64,000 bases of DNA, taken from contig NC_134773.1 in assembly GCF_050436995.1 (NCBI RefSeq), positions 5,377,194 to 5,441,193 on the forward strand, in the 5' to 3' direction. This DNA is from Anticarsia gemmatalis (taxonomy: Eukaryota; Arthropoda; Insecta; Lepidoptera; Erebidae). A model generated the notes under the pieces. It had not been told where the DNA came from, ran no database searches, and saw nothing but the letters and a program-made list of their open reading frames with translations. How positions within the stretch are numbered: the stretch's first letter is position 1; each line of letters starts with the position of its first letter. The translations under genes were made by a program, and so were the position numbers. This document shows, piece by piece, positions 22,157 to 35,100 of the stretch.

Positions 22157-24176
22157 TATGGAGTTTTTTAGTGTTTGAAGATAAAACGCGCGTCGCCTAT
22201 AATCTCAGGAGGTTTCTAAGCCTACTTAAACTAACAATACTGCTATAATAAGGGTATAGGTATGTGTACATAAGTGAATATCATAGCATACGGTACCCGT
22301 GGTACGTGGAAAGTGGGGTAAAAAATAAAAGGGGTAAATTTTTGAGGGTAATTCGCTTAAAGTTACTTAAATACTAAATTAAGTCATGTTATTATAGTCA
22401 TATTTGATATATACCCTCAATTATCAATGGAATTAAATTTAACTGTAATTTTTAACAAAAAACGTAAACTATTTAGGTTAAAAACACAAAAATCGGATAG
22501 GGATTTATAAAATTTTGAGGGTAGTTGGAAAAATAGGGTAATTTCCCACACACCACGGTTACAGGTGCGTCGACGTCATGATGGCCGACAAGCTACCACA
22601 TGCATACTGCTCTACACAATGCCGCGGCGTCGCCTCTCCTAAAGCCCGTACAATCTAACATACTTTAATAATAGACCAAATTATTGATGGGAATAAAAAA
22701 AATATTCCCACTCCAATGATATTAAATGTATTGCTCTTAATTTTGGTTTAATTATTTCCCATTCTCCCTGTAATAATGAGGTTTAAAATGTCTTTTAAAA
22801 TTAATATTTAAGTACAAGATTTTAAGGGTATAAGTTTAAGGGTAAAAGTAAAAAAAATCCCATTAATGGGAATTTTTGTATTCCGATTCCCAGTTACTGG
22901 AAACGTTTATAATTTAGTATGTAAAAGGAACTATAAGAAATTTTTAAGATTTTTTAATACTGAAATAGGGTCCAAGACCTTAAAAATTGGCTTAAAATCT
23001 AAAAATTGCACGAACACAACCGTTTTTTTTTGTCTTTTTTATTAATTCTAATCACACTTGTATTGCTTTTGAGTCTAAACGCTAGGTTGATAAATTAAGT
23101 ACTTTTATTTTAGGACGAAATTCAAATAAATTGTTGGCAGCAACTGTCTTTATAGCAAAAATATACTGAGATATTCGACGATTCGAGGCTTAAAGTAGCA
23201 AATAGTTGCCTGAATAGAAATTAAATAGTTTTTTCTTGTAAAAAGAATGTAGTGAGAGAGTTTTCCACCCCAATTATCCAGCTCGGGGCTTAATGCACCC
23301 AAAAGTTTCCTAAATAGAAATAATATAGTTTTTTTGTAGGATCATATTTTGTATTAATTTTCAAACGATCTTTATAATATGTGTTTCATAAGCTTATTTC
23401 AACGAAACTCACCGTTATTGCTAATTATCAGCTAAGAGCATATAGGAATTGCTAATACACAGGAGTATATTATATGGAACAAGATGGTCACCCATCATTT
23501 CTATCTCCTGGATTTATCGCGTCTTGCGACTTTATTCAGATTATTATATTTATTTAAGCGTTCTTTACAGTGTCTTGCGGCTATTATATTATTTAAGCAT
23601 AAAAAGACAGTTGCTACATAAACTAAAAGCGTTACACTAACGAGAGCAGGCGACGCCGCGCGCCATGACAATCTACAGCGGCTTATCTTAGCTTATTGTC
23701 ATACAAGGGTTAGTTAGTACAGACAGTCATACACAATCTAAACTATATTTATTATAAATGTATACTATATGCCGTCTTTGTTGTGTTTTTATATACGAAA
23801 ATAATTAAAATATTAAGTACTCAAATTAGTATTAAATTATCTCTGCCTATCCCTAATGGGAAATAGGCGTTATATTATGTATTTTAAAACCAAAACTAAA
23901 TTTTAAATTACCCTTTTTTGGTAATTAAAGTTTAAAAAAAAACTTTGTATTCCCATTAATGGGAAAAAATTAAGTTAAAAATATTAAGTTTTTAATTTCA
24001 CTTTTTTTCAATATTTAAGTACTGCATTGTCTTCTTATTAAAAATAAAATGTTTATAATTTATAATAATTAAGTACAGTAACTTATATGCGTATATATTT
24101 CAGTTAAATATATAAAAGAAATATATATTTATTAATAAACTAATCATTTTCAAAGGGAGTCTCAATTTTAAATACA

Positions 24177-24400
24177 TATCCATACTAATATTATAAATCC
24201 GAAAGTAACTCTGCCTGTTACTCAATCACGCCTAAACTACTGAACCAATTCGCATGAAATTTGGTATGGAGATATTTTGATACCAGAGAAAGGACATACT
24301 ACTACTTTTTACCGACAAAAGGACTCATTCCCATGGGAAAATATTGAGATATTAAATTTCGTATATACAAAACACACGCAAGACTTCAAGGCATCTATAA
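24177..24400 (+). repeat. Old Helitron-like repeat
   Basis: TCCATACTAATATTATAAAT and GAACCAATTCGCATGAAATT...GGTATGGAGATATTTTGAT, a common lepidopteran interspersed sequence whose 5' end resembles Hel-1. A related degraded copy is at about 1798-1910. Confidence 0.55.
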
Positions 24401-25056
24401 CTACGTCAATATAATACTATATGTAAGTATGAGATTGCTTCACGCTCTGTTCAGATATGTTGAGAGTAGTGAGCTTGCGACGACGCCGTGTGACGCAGCG
24501 CCAGCGGACACGACCGTCCGCCGCGGAGGACCAGCCCCTACTGACCAAATCCGACCGGATTTTCAACTTAAGTACGAATAAAACGACGAATTATAGGAAG
24601 GATTTTGTGAGCAATTTAGAAATTAATCGAGAATTAAAAATGAGCATAATTTGGCACTCGTGTTTTTAGAAATGGCACTACGTTTTATAATACTGATGTT
24701 TTCCAACCATTTCTGTTGAGATTCAAAAGGTTATTTTTCGAAGAGATTTTGTTTTCTTAAGTACTCTGTCAGCGCGGTCACACAGCGTCTTGTTCGCAGT
24801 TTTATGTAAATATATATTAAACCCTATATATTACCATTAAAAAAATACATAGCTGCGAATGAGATTCATAGTAATACAGTCAATAATATCATGTTAACGT
24901 ATTGCCAAACGATCGTGCACTAATCTACCTCTAAGTTACATAGAACAATAAGAAAAAAAAATAGTATTTTTTTCGCAACTAAATTACTTGAGATCTTCGC
25001 CTTAACGTTAATGTCAAACGACACGCAACGCGGATCCACGGGAAAACCAACGGCAT

Positions 25057-25062
25057 TTTATT
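25057..25062 (-). terminator. msi: Proximal candidate poly(A) signal of msi
   Basis: AATAAA on the minus strand about 380 bases after the msi stop, followed by GU-rich sequence. If used, it gives a short 3' UTR. Usage cannot be read from sequence. Confidence 0.4.
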
Positions 25063-25442
25063 ATCATCCAAATACCAAGTTACAAGAATCACAATGAACG
25101 AACGTACAAAATAAAAGTACCCTCATTTTCCCGCATTTGACCGTCGTGAATCGCCTTAATAAATTAACTTTTTAATTAAAAATGAAATGCGTTCTCTTTG
25201 ACGCCCTGCGCGGGCAATAGTATCGCTCGTAACTGCCTTACACTAAGTTTATGAGCCAATAAACATCTTAACTACGTTCAATACTGATCATTCCCTCTCG
25301 TGGCCACTGCGGGTTCGCGGCAAGACAAACACCTTAATATCAAAAAAAAAATAGTACGTAGGAACTCTATCGTAAGAAATAAAAATATGCTCGCTAAGAA
25401 CCTAACCTGTAAAGGCGGGTGGGGTTATTCTTCATGCGACGT

Positions 25443-26159
25443 CTAGATGTACATGGGCAGGCCGTACATGGCGCCCCAGTCGACGCCCTGGAACGAAGAC
25501 ATGTCCACGCCGGCCAGGGAGTACGCCGCGCCGAACTGCGGCAGGGCCGGCGGCGGCGCGGGCGCGGCCGGGGCTACGACGGGCGCGCCTTGCCCTACGG
25601 CGCCTACGGCTCCCACGGGCAGCGCGTACGGCGCGTAGCGGTACGCGTGCGCGCCTACGGCAGAGACTCCGCCCACAGCGGAGACGCCGCCCACTCCGCC
25701 CGCCGCGTAGACCAGGCCACGTCCAGGTCGTAGCACGAGTCTCTTGCCTAACGCCAGCGGCGCGGCGGCGACAGCTTCTTTGGGCTGCGCTCGCTTGCAC
25801 TCGACCTTCTTATTCTTTATCGTGTGGAAGTGTATATCGCACACGCGCTCCACGGCTTCCTCCGAGTGGAAGGTGACGAAGCCGAATCCTCTGTGCCGCT
25901 TGGTCTGCTGGTCCATGAGCATGACGGCGTCCTCGACGAGACCGAACTGTGAGAAGTAAGACCTTACTTCCTCGGCTGAAGTGTCCTGGCCGACGCCGCC
26001 TACGAAGATCTTCTTCGTCTTGGCCGGCCGCGGGGCTGACTTGGGCGTGGCGTGTTTGGGGTCGATGCGCTTACCGTCCAGGGTGTGGACCGGTACCGCG
26101 AGGACCTTGTCGACGGAGGAGGCCTCCTGAAACGTGATGAAGCCGAAGCCGCGCGATCT
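25443..26159 (-). CDS. msi: msi terminal exon (rest of RRM1, RRM2, C-terminus)
   Basis: The acceptor GCGCAG above 26159 is preceded by a pyrimidine-rich tract. 238 codons plus TAG (25445-25443). It reads RSRGFGFITF, HTLDGKRIDPKHATPK, KKIFVGGVGQDTSAEEVRSY, VMLMDQQTKRHRGFGFVTF and the conserved end GVDWGAMYGLPMYI. The exon is strongly GC-rich, mostly at third positions, in AT-rich surroundings. That bias produces several false open frames on both strands. Confidence 0.95.
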   Translation of the reverse strand, partial: RSRGFGFITFQEASSVDKVLAVPVHTLDGKRIDPKHATPKSAPRPAKTKKIFVGGVGQDTSAEEVRSYFSQFGLVEDAVMLMDQQTKRHRGFGFVTFHSEEAVERVCDIHFHTIKNKKVECKRAQPKEAVAAAPLALGKRLVLRPGRGLVYAAGGVGGVSAVGGVSAVGAHAYRYAPYALPVGAVGAVGQGAPVVAPAAPAPPPALPQFGAAYSLAGVDMSSFQGVDWGAMYGLPMYI

Positions 26160-29100
26160 CTGCGCGCGGCGGGAGTTCAGTACGAGGTTGAAGGAGGGAA
26201 ATGACAGTGAGGGAACAGGCGTTTTTAGACACTTTTAATAAAAAAAACACTACCTTTTGTATTGTAAAATATAAAAAAAATCCTTTAAATTAGTCATTCA
26301 GTAGTTCGAAATTTTATCATATAAAATTGTTTTTTCATTGTCCAAAATCGCCTGTTCGTTTAGTGAGGTACTTAGTTACACACTACCTACTAGTGATGTT
26401 CTACTAACCAAACAAAATTCAAATCCAACGGTTAATTCCATAGACAATATACTCAAACTCAAGACAAATAAGAGCGTACTAGTTGTTAATAACATCTTAG
26501 TATACACTATGGTTGAGAAAATAGACTGAATGTGAAGTACATTGGTAGTAGAAAATTAAAAACATTACGCATAGTCTATAGTAAAAATGCTCCTAAAAAG
26601 TCTAGAAAGGCTAAGGTGGGAGAGCCCTAGAGTGAGTTAGCCTGAGAGTTGGAGTATCTCTTAGTTCAACATGAACAGTAATTAGTAAGCCTCATTATGT
26701 GACAGATAGTCGTAAGGAGCTCGTGGCTTATATAACAACAGCCACGCGGATCGATCTTTAAGTTTAAGCCACGCTTGCCGAGGCTGTTCTGTGGATGGGT
26801 GACCATCTTTTACATATCAAGTTCCTCCGTGATTCGGAAGGCACGTTAAATTGTGGCTTCCATTTTCGAAAATCTTTGACAGCCGTTAACAGTAGTCAGA
26901 AGTTTGGTCTGACGCACAGTGTTACTTAGTATCGTGTTATAACCCAGGTAACTGTGTTGTGGAGGTCCGATAGACAGTCGCTGCATGTACAATACTGGTA
27001 TTCAGCTGCATCCGGTGAGACTGGAAGCTGACTCCAACATAGTTTGGAAAGTGGCTAGGCTCAAAAAAACTCTAGCTCCGTAGTTTTGTAGGAGTTAGTT
27101 ATTATTTCAAAAACTGTCTTAAACAACTATCAGAAATGTCATTGCTCACGATTCGATTTACGCATTTTTTCTCCCACCAATGTTTCACATACAGTATTTT
27201 ATCTACCAACCTATTATATACTAAGACAATTACCTATATACCTTATATACGCAAGGATCTATCAACGATGTTTCAAAGGATTCACTAGGTATAGGTAAAA
27301 ACATTCTTTTTTACTATCGTGTTATTTTTTCATCTGGCAACTATCATTTTCTACTGTACGGTAGAATTATGAATTGGTACATGGCAACACTATCGTTTTT
27401 ACTAAATAACTATAGGGTATAAGGTATTTATTTTAAGTTATTGTGAAATTAGTATTGTAAAGATATTATAAAAGATGGACTATGGGTATGAAAAGTCTCC
27501 AATTTTTTATTAGTAAGACAAAAAATCTATACTAATATTGTAAAGCTGAAGAGTTTGTTTGTTTGAACACGCTAATCTCGGGAACTACGGGTCTGGTTGT
27601 GATTTGTGTCCGTTGTTTGTATGTTTGTAAAATTCCCCGCGACACAAGAGCAATTCTTAGTGCGGGAGTTGTAACAAAAAAATCAAAATAATAGACACAT
27701 TTTTAATGATGCCCTAAAACTAACTCTAAAGTAGTAGGTATACGGATAATTACGCTTGGGAAAAGGCATTTCCCAAAATGGGAAAACCACGTGTTTAATC
27801 AAAGCAAATTAAAGTCAAAATGATAAAAAATAAACGTGTTTTAACTCATGTTTTACTAAAGCAATCATTTTCCGGGTCAAAAGCAGCATCAGATAGCAAT
27901 CACCCGGTTTAATTTACCCTAAAATAAGTGTGATTAAATTTAATTTAACGAACATTATGAGCGGAAACTGGGCTTAGATTTTGGGTCATAACTGAACGAC
28001 TTATGATATAAGTTTGGATGTTACTTAGGACCTTTTAAACCCCCGAAAGAAGGGTGTTATAAGTTTCACGTGTCTGTCTGTCTGTGGTACCATAACTCCG
28101 GATGCAGTGGTTTCAATTTAGTTTATTTTTGTATAAAAGGAATAGAGAATGTATCTGTGTATTGTACACAACACACTATGAATAACACAGTTGACTGGTT
28201 TCAATTAAACTGACCTAGGCAGTAATAGAGAATATTCGTAGGACATTTTATACTAGAGAGGGTAGGTCAATGTGTAATAATAAAATTTTACTTGTGAATA
28301 TATCAAATACGTATCCATGCTTATATGAGTCCACACAGCAAAGACGCCGACCCGCCGACATGGGTCAGCGACTTGATGTCAGCGGGTTTTTATTTCAAAA
28401 GAATCATGTAGACTGCTTTTGAAATTAACAAAACCACTGGCATAACTAGCCGACATATTAGGTCGGGGAAAGTCTTTTCTCATTATAGTATGTATGAACT
28501 TGTAATAAAATCTCTTTGGCTTCAAGAATCACAAATGAGTACACGGTTCATTAGGATTCTTTCAGTGAGCTCGTGAGGTACCCAAATATCGAGCTTTGTT
28601 GTGTAGAGAAAAGATTTTATTACAAGTTCATACATACTATAATGCGAAAAGACTTTTTCCCCGACCTAATATATCGGCGGCTTAATATCAGCGGTTATTT
28701 ATTACAAAAGAATCACGTAGACTGCAGGGGCCGAAACAAGTTCCATGATCAAAAATACTGATTTTACTGACCAAAAATTCAAAAATACTGACCAAATACT
28801 GACCATTTCCAAACCTTTTTTTGGGTGAATGGTGTGAAATATAAAGCTTATTTTCAGTTATTGGCCTCCACCATCCCCATAGACAACCAGCACCGCCTTT
28901 TTATTGTCTTAATGTTCAATAGACTCCAAAAAACACAAATAAACCCTAAAAACGCCAATAAACTCCAAAAATTCTAATAAACTCCATTAAACTCCAATAA
29001 ACACCAAAAACTCTAAAAAACTTCCCGTCTTACGAATATTCGATCAGGTCTTACGAATTTTCGATCAGGTCTAACGAATTTTCAATCAGGTCTAACGAAT

Positions 29101-32100
29101 TTTCAATCAGGTCTAACGAATTTTCAATCAGGTCTAACGAATTTTCGATCAGGTCTAACGAATTTTCAATCAGGTCTAACGAATTTTCAATCAGGTCTAA
29201 CGAATTTTCAATCAGGTCTAACGAATTTTCAATCAGGTCTAACGAATTTTCAATCAAGTCTAACGAATTTTCGATCAGGTCTAACGAATTTTCAATCAGG
29301 TCTAACGAATTTTCAATCAGGTCTAACGAATTTTCAATCAGGTCTAACGAATTTTCGATCAGGTCTAACGAATTTTCGATGAGGTCTTAAGAATTTTTTA
29401 CGAGTTGAGAAGTTTTAACCCATTCCAAAAACGTGCGCAACGCCGCTAAACAAGCTTTCACTCCAAAAATATTGATTTCAAATACACTAGTCACAAAAAT
29501 TAAGGGATATAAAAAAAATCAACATTTTTGGGTGATTTTCAACAAGCTGTAACTCCGAGGAAAATGGTCGTACAGAAAAAATAAAAAAAATAATTGTAGC
29601 TCCAAGTGTCTTGTTTTTAGATATGACGATGAAAATTTTTTGTCATGGCCAGGTCTGGAGAAATACTACGAAAACTACCGAAAAAATTTTTTCCCGTCCA
29701 AAAAATGGTCCACGGGCTTAAAAAAATATTTTTTGATTCTTTCGTTCAAAAGTTCTTTTAGAAATTTTAATCCTCTTTAATTTGCCGTATTCAAAAAGCC
29801 TGTCCGACGATTTGCCGCGGAGTTATCGTCAATCAAAGCAAAAAAGTTCTTTTTGACTTTGATATTCAATAACTCCGGAAATAATGATCGTACAGGAAAT
29901 CAAAGGAGGGTTTTGAAAACTGCACAATATTCTCTATAAGAAAATGTAAACATCTTTAAGAAAAAAAAAATTTTTTTAATTGAAAACTCGGACTGAAAAA
30001 AAGACAAAATTTCGCAAAATTAAGGATATTTGGATAAAAAAGCAAATCGCAAAACGAGAGATCGTCTATCGCTGCCATAAGACACTGGTCCACTGTCTAC
30101 GACCCCAATCGTGATGTGGTCATGCGCATAAGCCAATCGGGCTCGACGATGTCGTGGAGTGAGCATAGGCACGCGATTTGCTTTTTAATCGAAAAAATAA
30201 AGATTTTAGAGAGAAAAAAGAAAAATTTATTAAAAAAATGAATAAAAATCACTAAATTGCAAAATTGATTTTAGCAAAAACAAAGAATTTGAAGCTTCGG
30301 GGCACAACGAAAAAAAAATCGCGGCGCTTTGAATTTTTGAGGAATTTTAGGGGACACTTTGACGTTGAAAAATTACTGACGATATCCTTCGTTCATCCAT
30401 TTTATCCAAAGTTATACCAAGTTATCCAAATATCCTTAATTTTGCGAATTTTTGTCTTTTTTTCAGTCCGAGTTTTCATTTCAAATTTTTTTTTTTCTTA
30501 ACCATGTTTACATTTTCTTATAGAGAATATTGTGCAGTTTTCAAAACCCTCCTTTGATTTCCTGTACGATCATTATTTCCGGAGTTATTGAATATCAAAG
30601 TCAAAAATAACTTTTTTGCTTTGATTGACGATAACTCCGCGGCAAACCGTCGTACAGGCTTTTTGAATACGGCAAATTAAAGAGAATTAAATTTTCTAAA
30701 AGAACTTTTGAACGAAAGAATCAAAAACATTTTTTTGAAGCCCGTGGACCTATTTTTAGGCGGTAAAAAATTTGGAATTTTTTTTTTCGGTAGTTTTCGT
30801 AGGATTTCTCCAGACCTGGCCATGACAAAAATTTTTCATCGTCATATCTAAAAACTAGACACTTGGAGCTACAATATTTGTTTTTTTATTTTTTCTGTAC
30901 GACCATTTTCCTCTGAGTTACAGCTTGTTGAAAATCACCCAAAAATTTGTTTTTTTTTTATATCCCTTAATTTTCGTGACAAGTTTAGATGCTATTTTTT
31001 GAGGTCATGTGATGCTTCAATATATGTGTACGTAGTAGATCATCCACATACACAGAGTATCCAAAGCAGCCCTCAGATATCATCACATGACAAATCGAGA
31101 ATGTAAGATTGGCCAACAGCAGAGGAAAACCAAAAAAATATATTGAATTTGGAAAAATACTGACAATACTGACCGATTTTCGAAAATACTGACTTTTACT
31201 GACCAGGTCCAAAAATACTGACTTTTACTGACTTTACTGACCTGTTTCGGCCCCTGAGACTGCCTTTGAAATATAAATCGGCTGATATAAGTTGCCGAGA
31301 AATGTCGGCGACATCGTGTAATAAACTCCGTATGTGAGACTATACTAAAACAAGTTATAAGTGATGATTTTATTATCAAATATATGCACTAAATACTCTG
31401 ACATATTAACTATATCGATTAGCACGAATTAACAGAGCAATGTTACCCTTTAAAAGTACCAATTTACTACCATTTTCGGAGCATCTCAGTGTTACCAGTG
31501 TCAAATTAACTATTTACCTTTTACTACCAAAGAGTTAACTATTCTGTGTTTAGCTAATGTAACTATAATTTATAGAAAATTTTATACATTTTCGAAAGGA
31601 AACCAGTGTTGCTATGTTAACTAATCAATTTGAAAATTAAGAAACATGCACACGAAAAATTTACTTCAAAAAATTAAAATTTAAGCCCCCTTCCGTTTAC
31701 TAAATTAATATACAATACCAAAACCAAATTTACTGGAAAATAATACTTAATATACTAACGCAAATTTTTAATAAATTTTCTACTAAAGTTTGTGAAAGCA
31801 TAGCAACACTGAAGGTACTACCAGATTGAAATATAGAAGTTTAAGAAGGTTGTTTGTATACCAGATAGTCTATGCCTAACGGTTGTCTATGTTAGTGAGT
31901 CTAGCATGCCGGTCTTGTCTATGTTATTGTATTAGTACTTGGTTCAACCATAGCCCAACTAAGTGTGGCGATTTCATGGAAAATATGCAGATATCTTAAC
32001 AATAATTTAGATAAGTATATCTTTGTCTATTTACTGGGTGTCTTCCTTTAGTGAGAGTCATTAACCCCCGGTACATTTAACGGTAGTTTATATATTCAAT

Positions 32101-35100
32101 AGCGTTAAAACTCTTATAAAAGAACTCTATTGAATAGATATCTAAACTACGGCTAAATGTGCTCAGAAACCGGAGGGTAATAAGCTTTTTATTGGTTTAT
32201 AAGTAAATCATAATAAAATATTATTTCTTTGGTCTAAAAAATTGTCCGTAGTTTTTCGACTACTTTCAAAAATATAGTGGTTTCACCTTACTATACGATA
32301 CTACGATAGTATAAAACAAAGTCGCTTCCCGCGTCTGTCCCTATGTCTGTATGTATGTATGCTTACATCGTTAAAACTAAGCAACGAATTTTGATGCGGT
32401 TTTTTCTTATAGATAGGATCATTCAAGAGGAAGATTTATGGGTAAAAGCTGTAAAGGTATTTTTTGTATAATACTTATTTCAACCGGGGCTAGCTGCTAT
32501 TTAATAATATTATTATAAACTATTAAGATTTGAAACGGCTACGCGTGTTTAACCATCTCAAGCTAACTCGACAATGCTTTTCCTCACAAGCGAGCAGAAG
32601 CAATTTTATTTTTGAGTTTGCATTTACGAACTCTAAAATGCTTTGGAATTCATCTTTGTAGAGTCATTCATGCGCTGAACCCGCCTAGGATTTTTAGTGT
32701 AATTTCTCGCATTGAGAAGTGTTTTTAAATTTAAGTAGACAAAGATAGACCTTAGGAATGTCGTTTTAGAAAGAGACCCAGTATATCTCAAGCTATTTTT
32801 ATCAAATTTTTTACATATAATATACTGCATATAACCAATAATCGTCCACACATACCTACATACTACCTATTCCAACCTACTCCTATGCAAATCTAACACT
32901 GACCGAATTCTTGGCGATGTCTGCCTGACTGTCTTGAGAAAAACAACTTATTATCTTATGTATATACATATATATATACCCTCTTATTCATAAACACACT
33001 ATAATACCTATCTTAGTTAAAAAAAACTAGATGTTTTCTCTTTTTAATTTTGCTGAGGAGTGAAAGAAACAAAACACTTGTGTTTCATAATTTCATATAT
33101 TTTTATGAATAAGAGGGATACTGTTTTACCAAAAAACGTGGTGTAAGCTTTGATTAGTTACAGTGAATTTTAACTAACAATAAATTTGGAAACTGTATAT
33201 GAGTCTATCTATCGTATGGTTAGTGGTCAACCTAGTGTCAAAGTTGTTCAATCCGAGCCTTTGACATGGCTTAACGACTGTTATCTTAATAGACAACAAC
33301 CGGGACCGACTTTTTACGTGCCTTTAAAAGCACGGAGACGCTCAGTTCAAATACCACTATGCGGTCAACCATCTATAGAATGACCGCGCCAACGGTTGCT
33401 TAACCCACAGATCGTTTACCGACCGGTGAGCGCAACTGTATATGAGTGAGAAATACTAAACAATAACTAATCAGAGCTTAAACCACGTTTATTAGTAAGA
33501 CAGGTAGGGTACAAACTTTTGTATGGGGCTGAGATATAATGCATTTAAAATAAATTTATTTATTTAAGGATAGGGTTAGGCCTTGAGTCCACCACGCTGG
33601 CCAATTGCGAGTGACTTTGCATACCTTCTAGAACAATTCTAAAGAACTCTCAGGTATGCAAGGTTGCATCACGATGTTTTCCTTCACCGTTGGAACAAGT
33701 GATCATTATTTCTAATACCCACATAACTTAAAAAAGTCATTGGTGTGTTGCCTCGGGTTCGAACCTGCGACCACTTGCGTCGGAGGTACCAACTTATACC
33801 ACTCGGCTATTACTACTATTTATATAATTTTTATCTTAATGCCTAAACGACCCTTGCCAGAGCAGGGAATCGAACCCGGGTATTAGAATCAGCTTTAAAA
33901 AAAACCTATTTTTTCATTTCAATAATTTACCCCTGGTTTCCAAGGTACATTTAGCGGTAGTTTATCTATTCAATAATATCAAAACTCATATAAAAAAACG
34001 CTAATGAATAGATAAACTACCGTTAAATGTACTCAGAAACCGGGGGTAGATCCTTTATTATCTCGTCTCCTCCCGGAATGAGGGAGGGGTTAGGCCTTGA
34101 GTCCACCACGCTGACCAAATGCAGGTTGGGGACTAAAAGATCACATAGTATTGACTTAGCATACTTAATAAAATCTAGAGCCATGATGATTATATTAAAA
34201 CCATTTGGCGATTAAAAAGAGTGTCCAGGAGTTTGTTGGCAGCTCTTCTCATTGGCGCTAACTTCCGAACTGGCGGTAAATTCACTCTCTGTATCATTGA
34301 CTATCATAAGTGTCAGCATTTGACCTATATGAATAAATGATTTGATTTTGAGCCCTAGTTATATAGTACACGTAATTTTTTTAAGTTTTTTATATAAGAT
34401 ATGCATTATCTCAACACGATACAAAAGTCTTTATATACGCATTAAATATATTTACCAACATCCATTATTTAAAGTAAATTAAATCATGAATGATTGGCAA
34501 TTAGTTTTATTATATTTTGTCTTAGTAACATGCAAGTATGTATGTATGTTGTAAGGGAAACTTAGGTTAGCTTATTGGGTAAAATACCGAATTTTGGATA
34601 AATATAACTTAGAATTTAAGTTATCCAAAACGTATCCACTTGCCCTGAAACTGGCCTAAACGATCAACATTTTTATGAAGTCTCTCTCTCTCTCTTCCTG
34701 GCTATTCGTCCCACATGGTTGTGGGGTCAGCCTTCCTTACACTCTTCTCATTTTTATGAAGTCTATTGTACTATAATCACTTCGAAAGTACGCCTTATGC
34801 TTTCGCACACAGCTTAAGTACAGTGCAGATTTTCATAAATGTTGTATGTTCAAGACCTGTGGTCATTTATATACCTTAACAGACGATTTTTTTTATAAAT
34901 AATTCTGAAATCTTTTCATTTTCTCTGTAAGAACAATCCTCGCACTTCAAGAGATATTATAAAAAAAGAATTTGTGACATCGATACAACCATTCACGCGT
35001 TATGACGTGAGCTCTAAGAATTGGTTAAAATAGGGAATGTAAGTTTCTACACGAGCGCAATCGCGCGTGTCTACTAGTATCACATATGGAGTACCCTATT

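Larger units (their letters stand above)
12934..25442 (-). other. Possible long msi 3' UTR or gene-poor flank
   Basis: No coding frame is convincing here. The part from about 12.95 to 17.8 kb is nearly free of recognisable repeats, unlike most of the window. Later parts carry MITE and SINE copies (17.86-18.15, 21.26-21.48 kb) and an old repeat near 24.2 kb. A UGUAAAUA (Pumilio-type) site in minus orientation lies near 14.2 kb. The stretch follows the msi stop on the same strand and ends at a good poly(A) signal. Confidence 0.3.
28725..31256. mobile_element. 2.5-kb nested DNA element with minisatellite and long hairpin
   Basis: Ends CAGGGGCCGAAACAAG and ACCTGTTTCGGCCCCTG are inverted; the host AGACTG is repeated on both sides (28719-28724, 31257-31262). 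Just inside each end are direct repeats of AAAATACTGAC / TTTTACTGACC. Inside lie a 21-bp minisatellite and a hairpin with arms of about 550 bases. No transposase frame, so non-autonomous. The superfamily is not settled; a 6-bp duplication could also be a decayed 8-bp one. Confidence 0.8.
28347..31318. repeat. Outer fold-back repeat, interrupted
   Basis: The left arm 28347-28525 and the right arm 28608-28724 plus 31257-31318 are inverted copies: TTATTACAAGTTCATACATA and ACTTTCCCCGACCTAATAT are shared. The centre of each arm holds a smaller palindrome around AGAATCATGTAGACTG. The right arm is split by the 2.5-kb element. Confidence 0.75.

Noticed and set aside
25419..26137. Several long plus-strand and alternate-frame ORFs over the msi terminal exon
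   Set aside because: Shadows caused by the GC-rich codons of msi; only the minus-strand RRM frame has recognisable domains.
29051..29257. Repetitive 68-aa ORF (IENSLDL repeat)
   Set aside because: It is the translation of the 21-bp minisatellite; the unit length is a multiple of three so any frame without a stop stays open.
29025..29392. CRISPR-like array
   Set aside because: The units are contiguous with no spacers, and the DNA is animal nuclear DNA.
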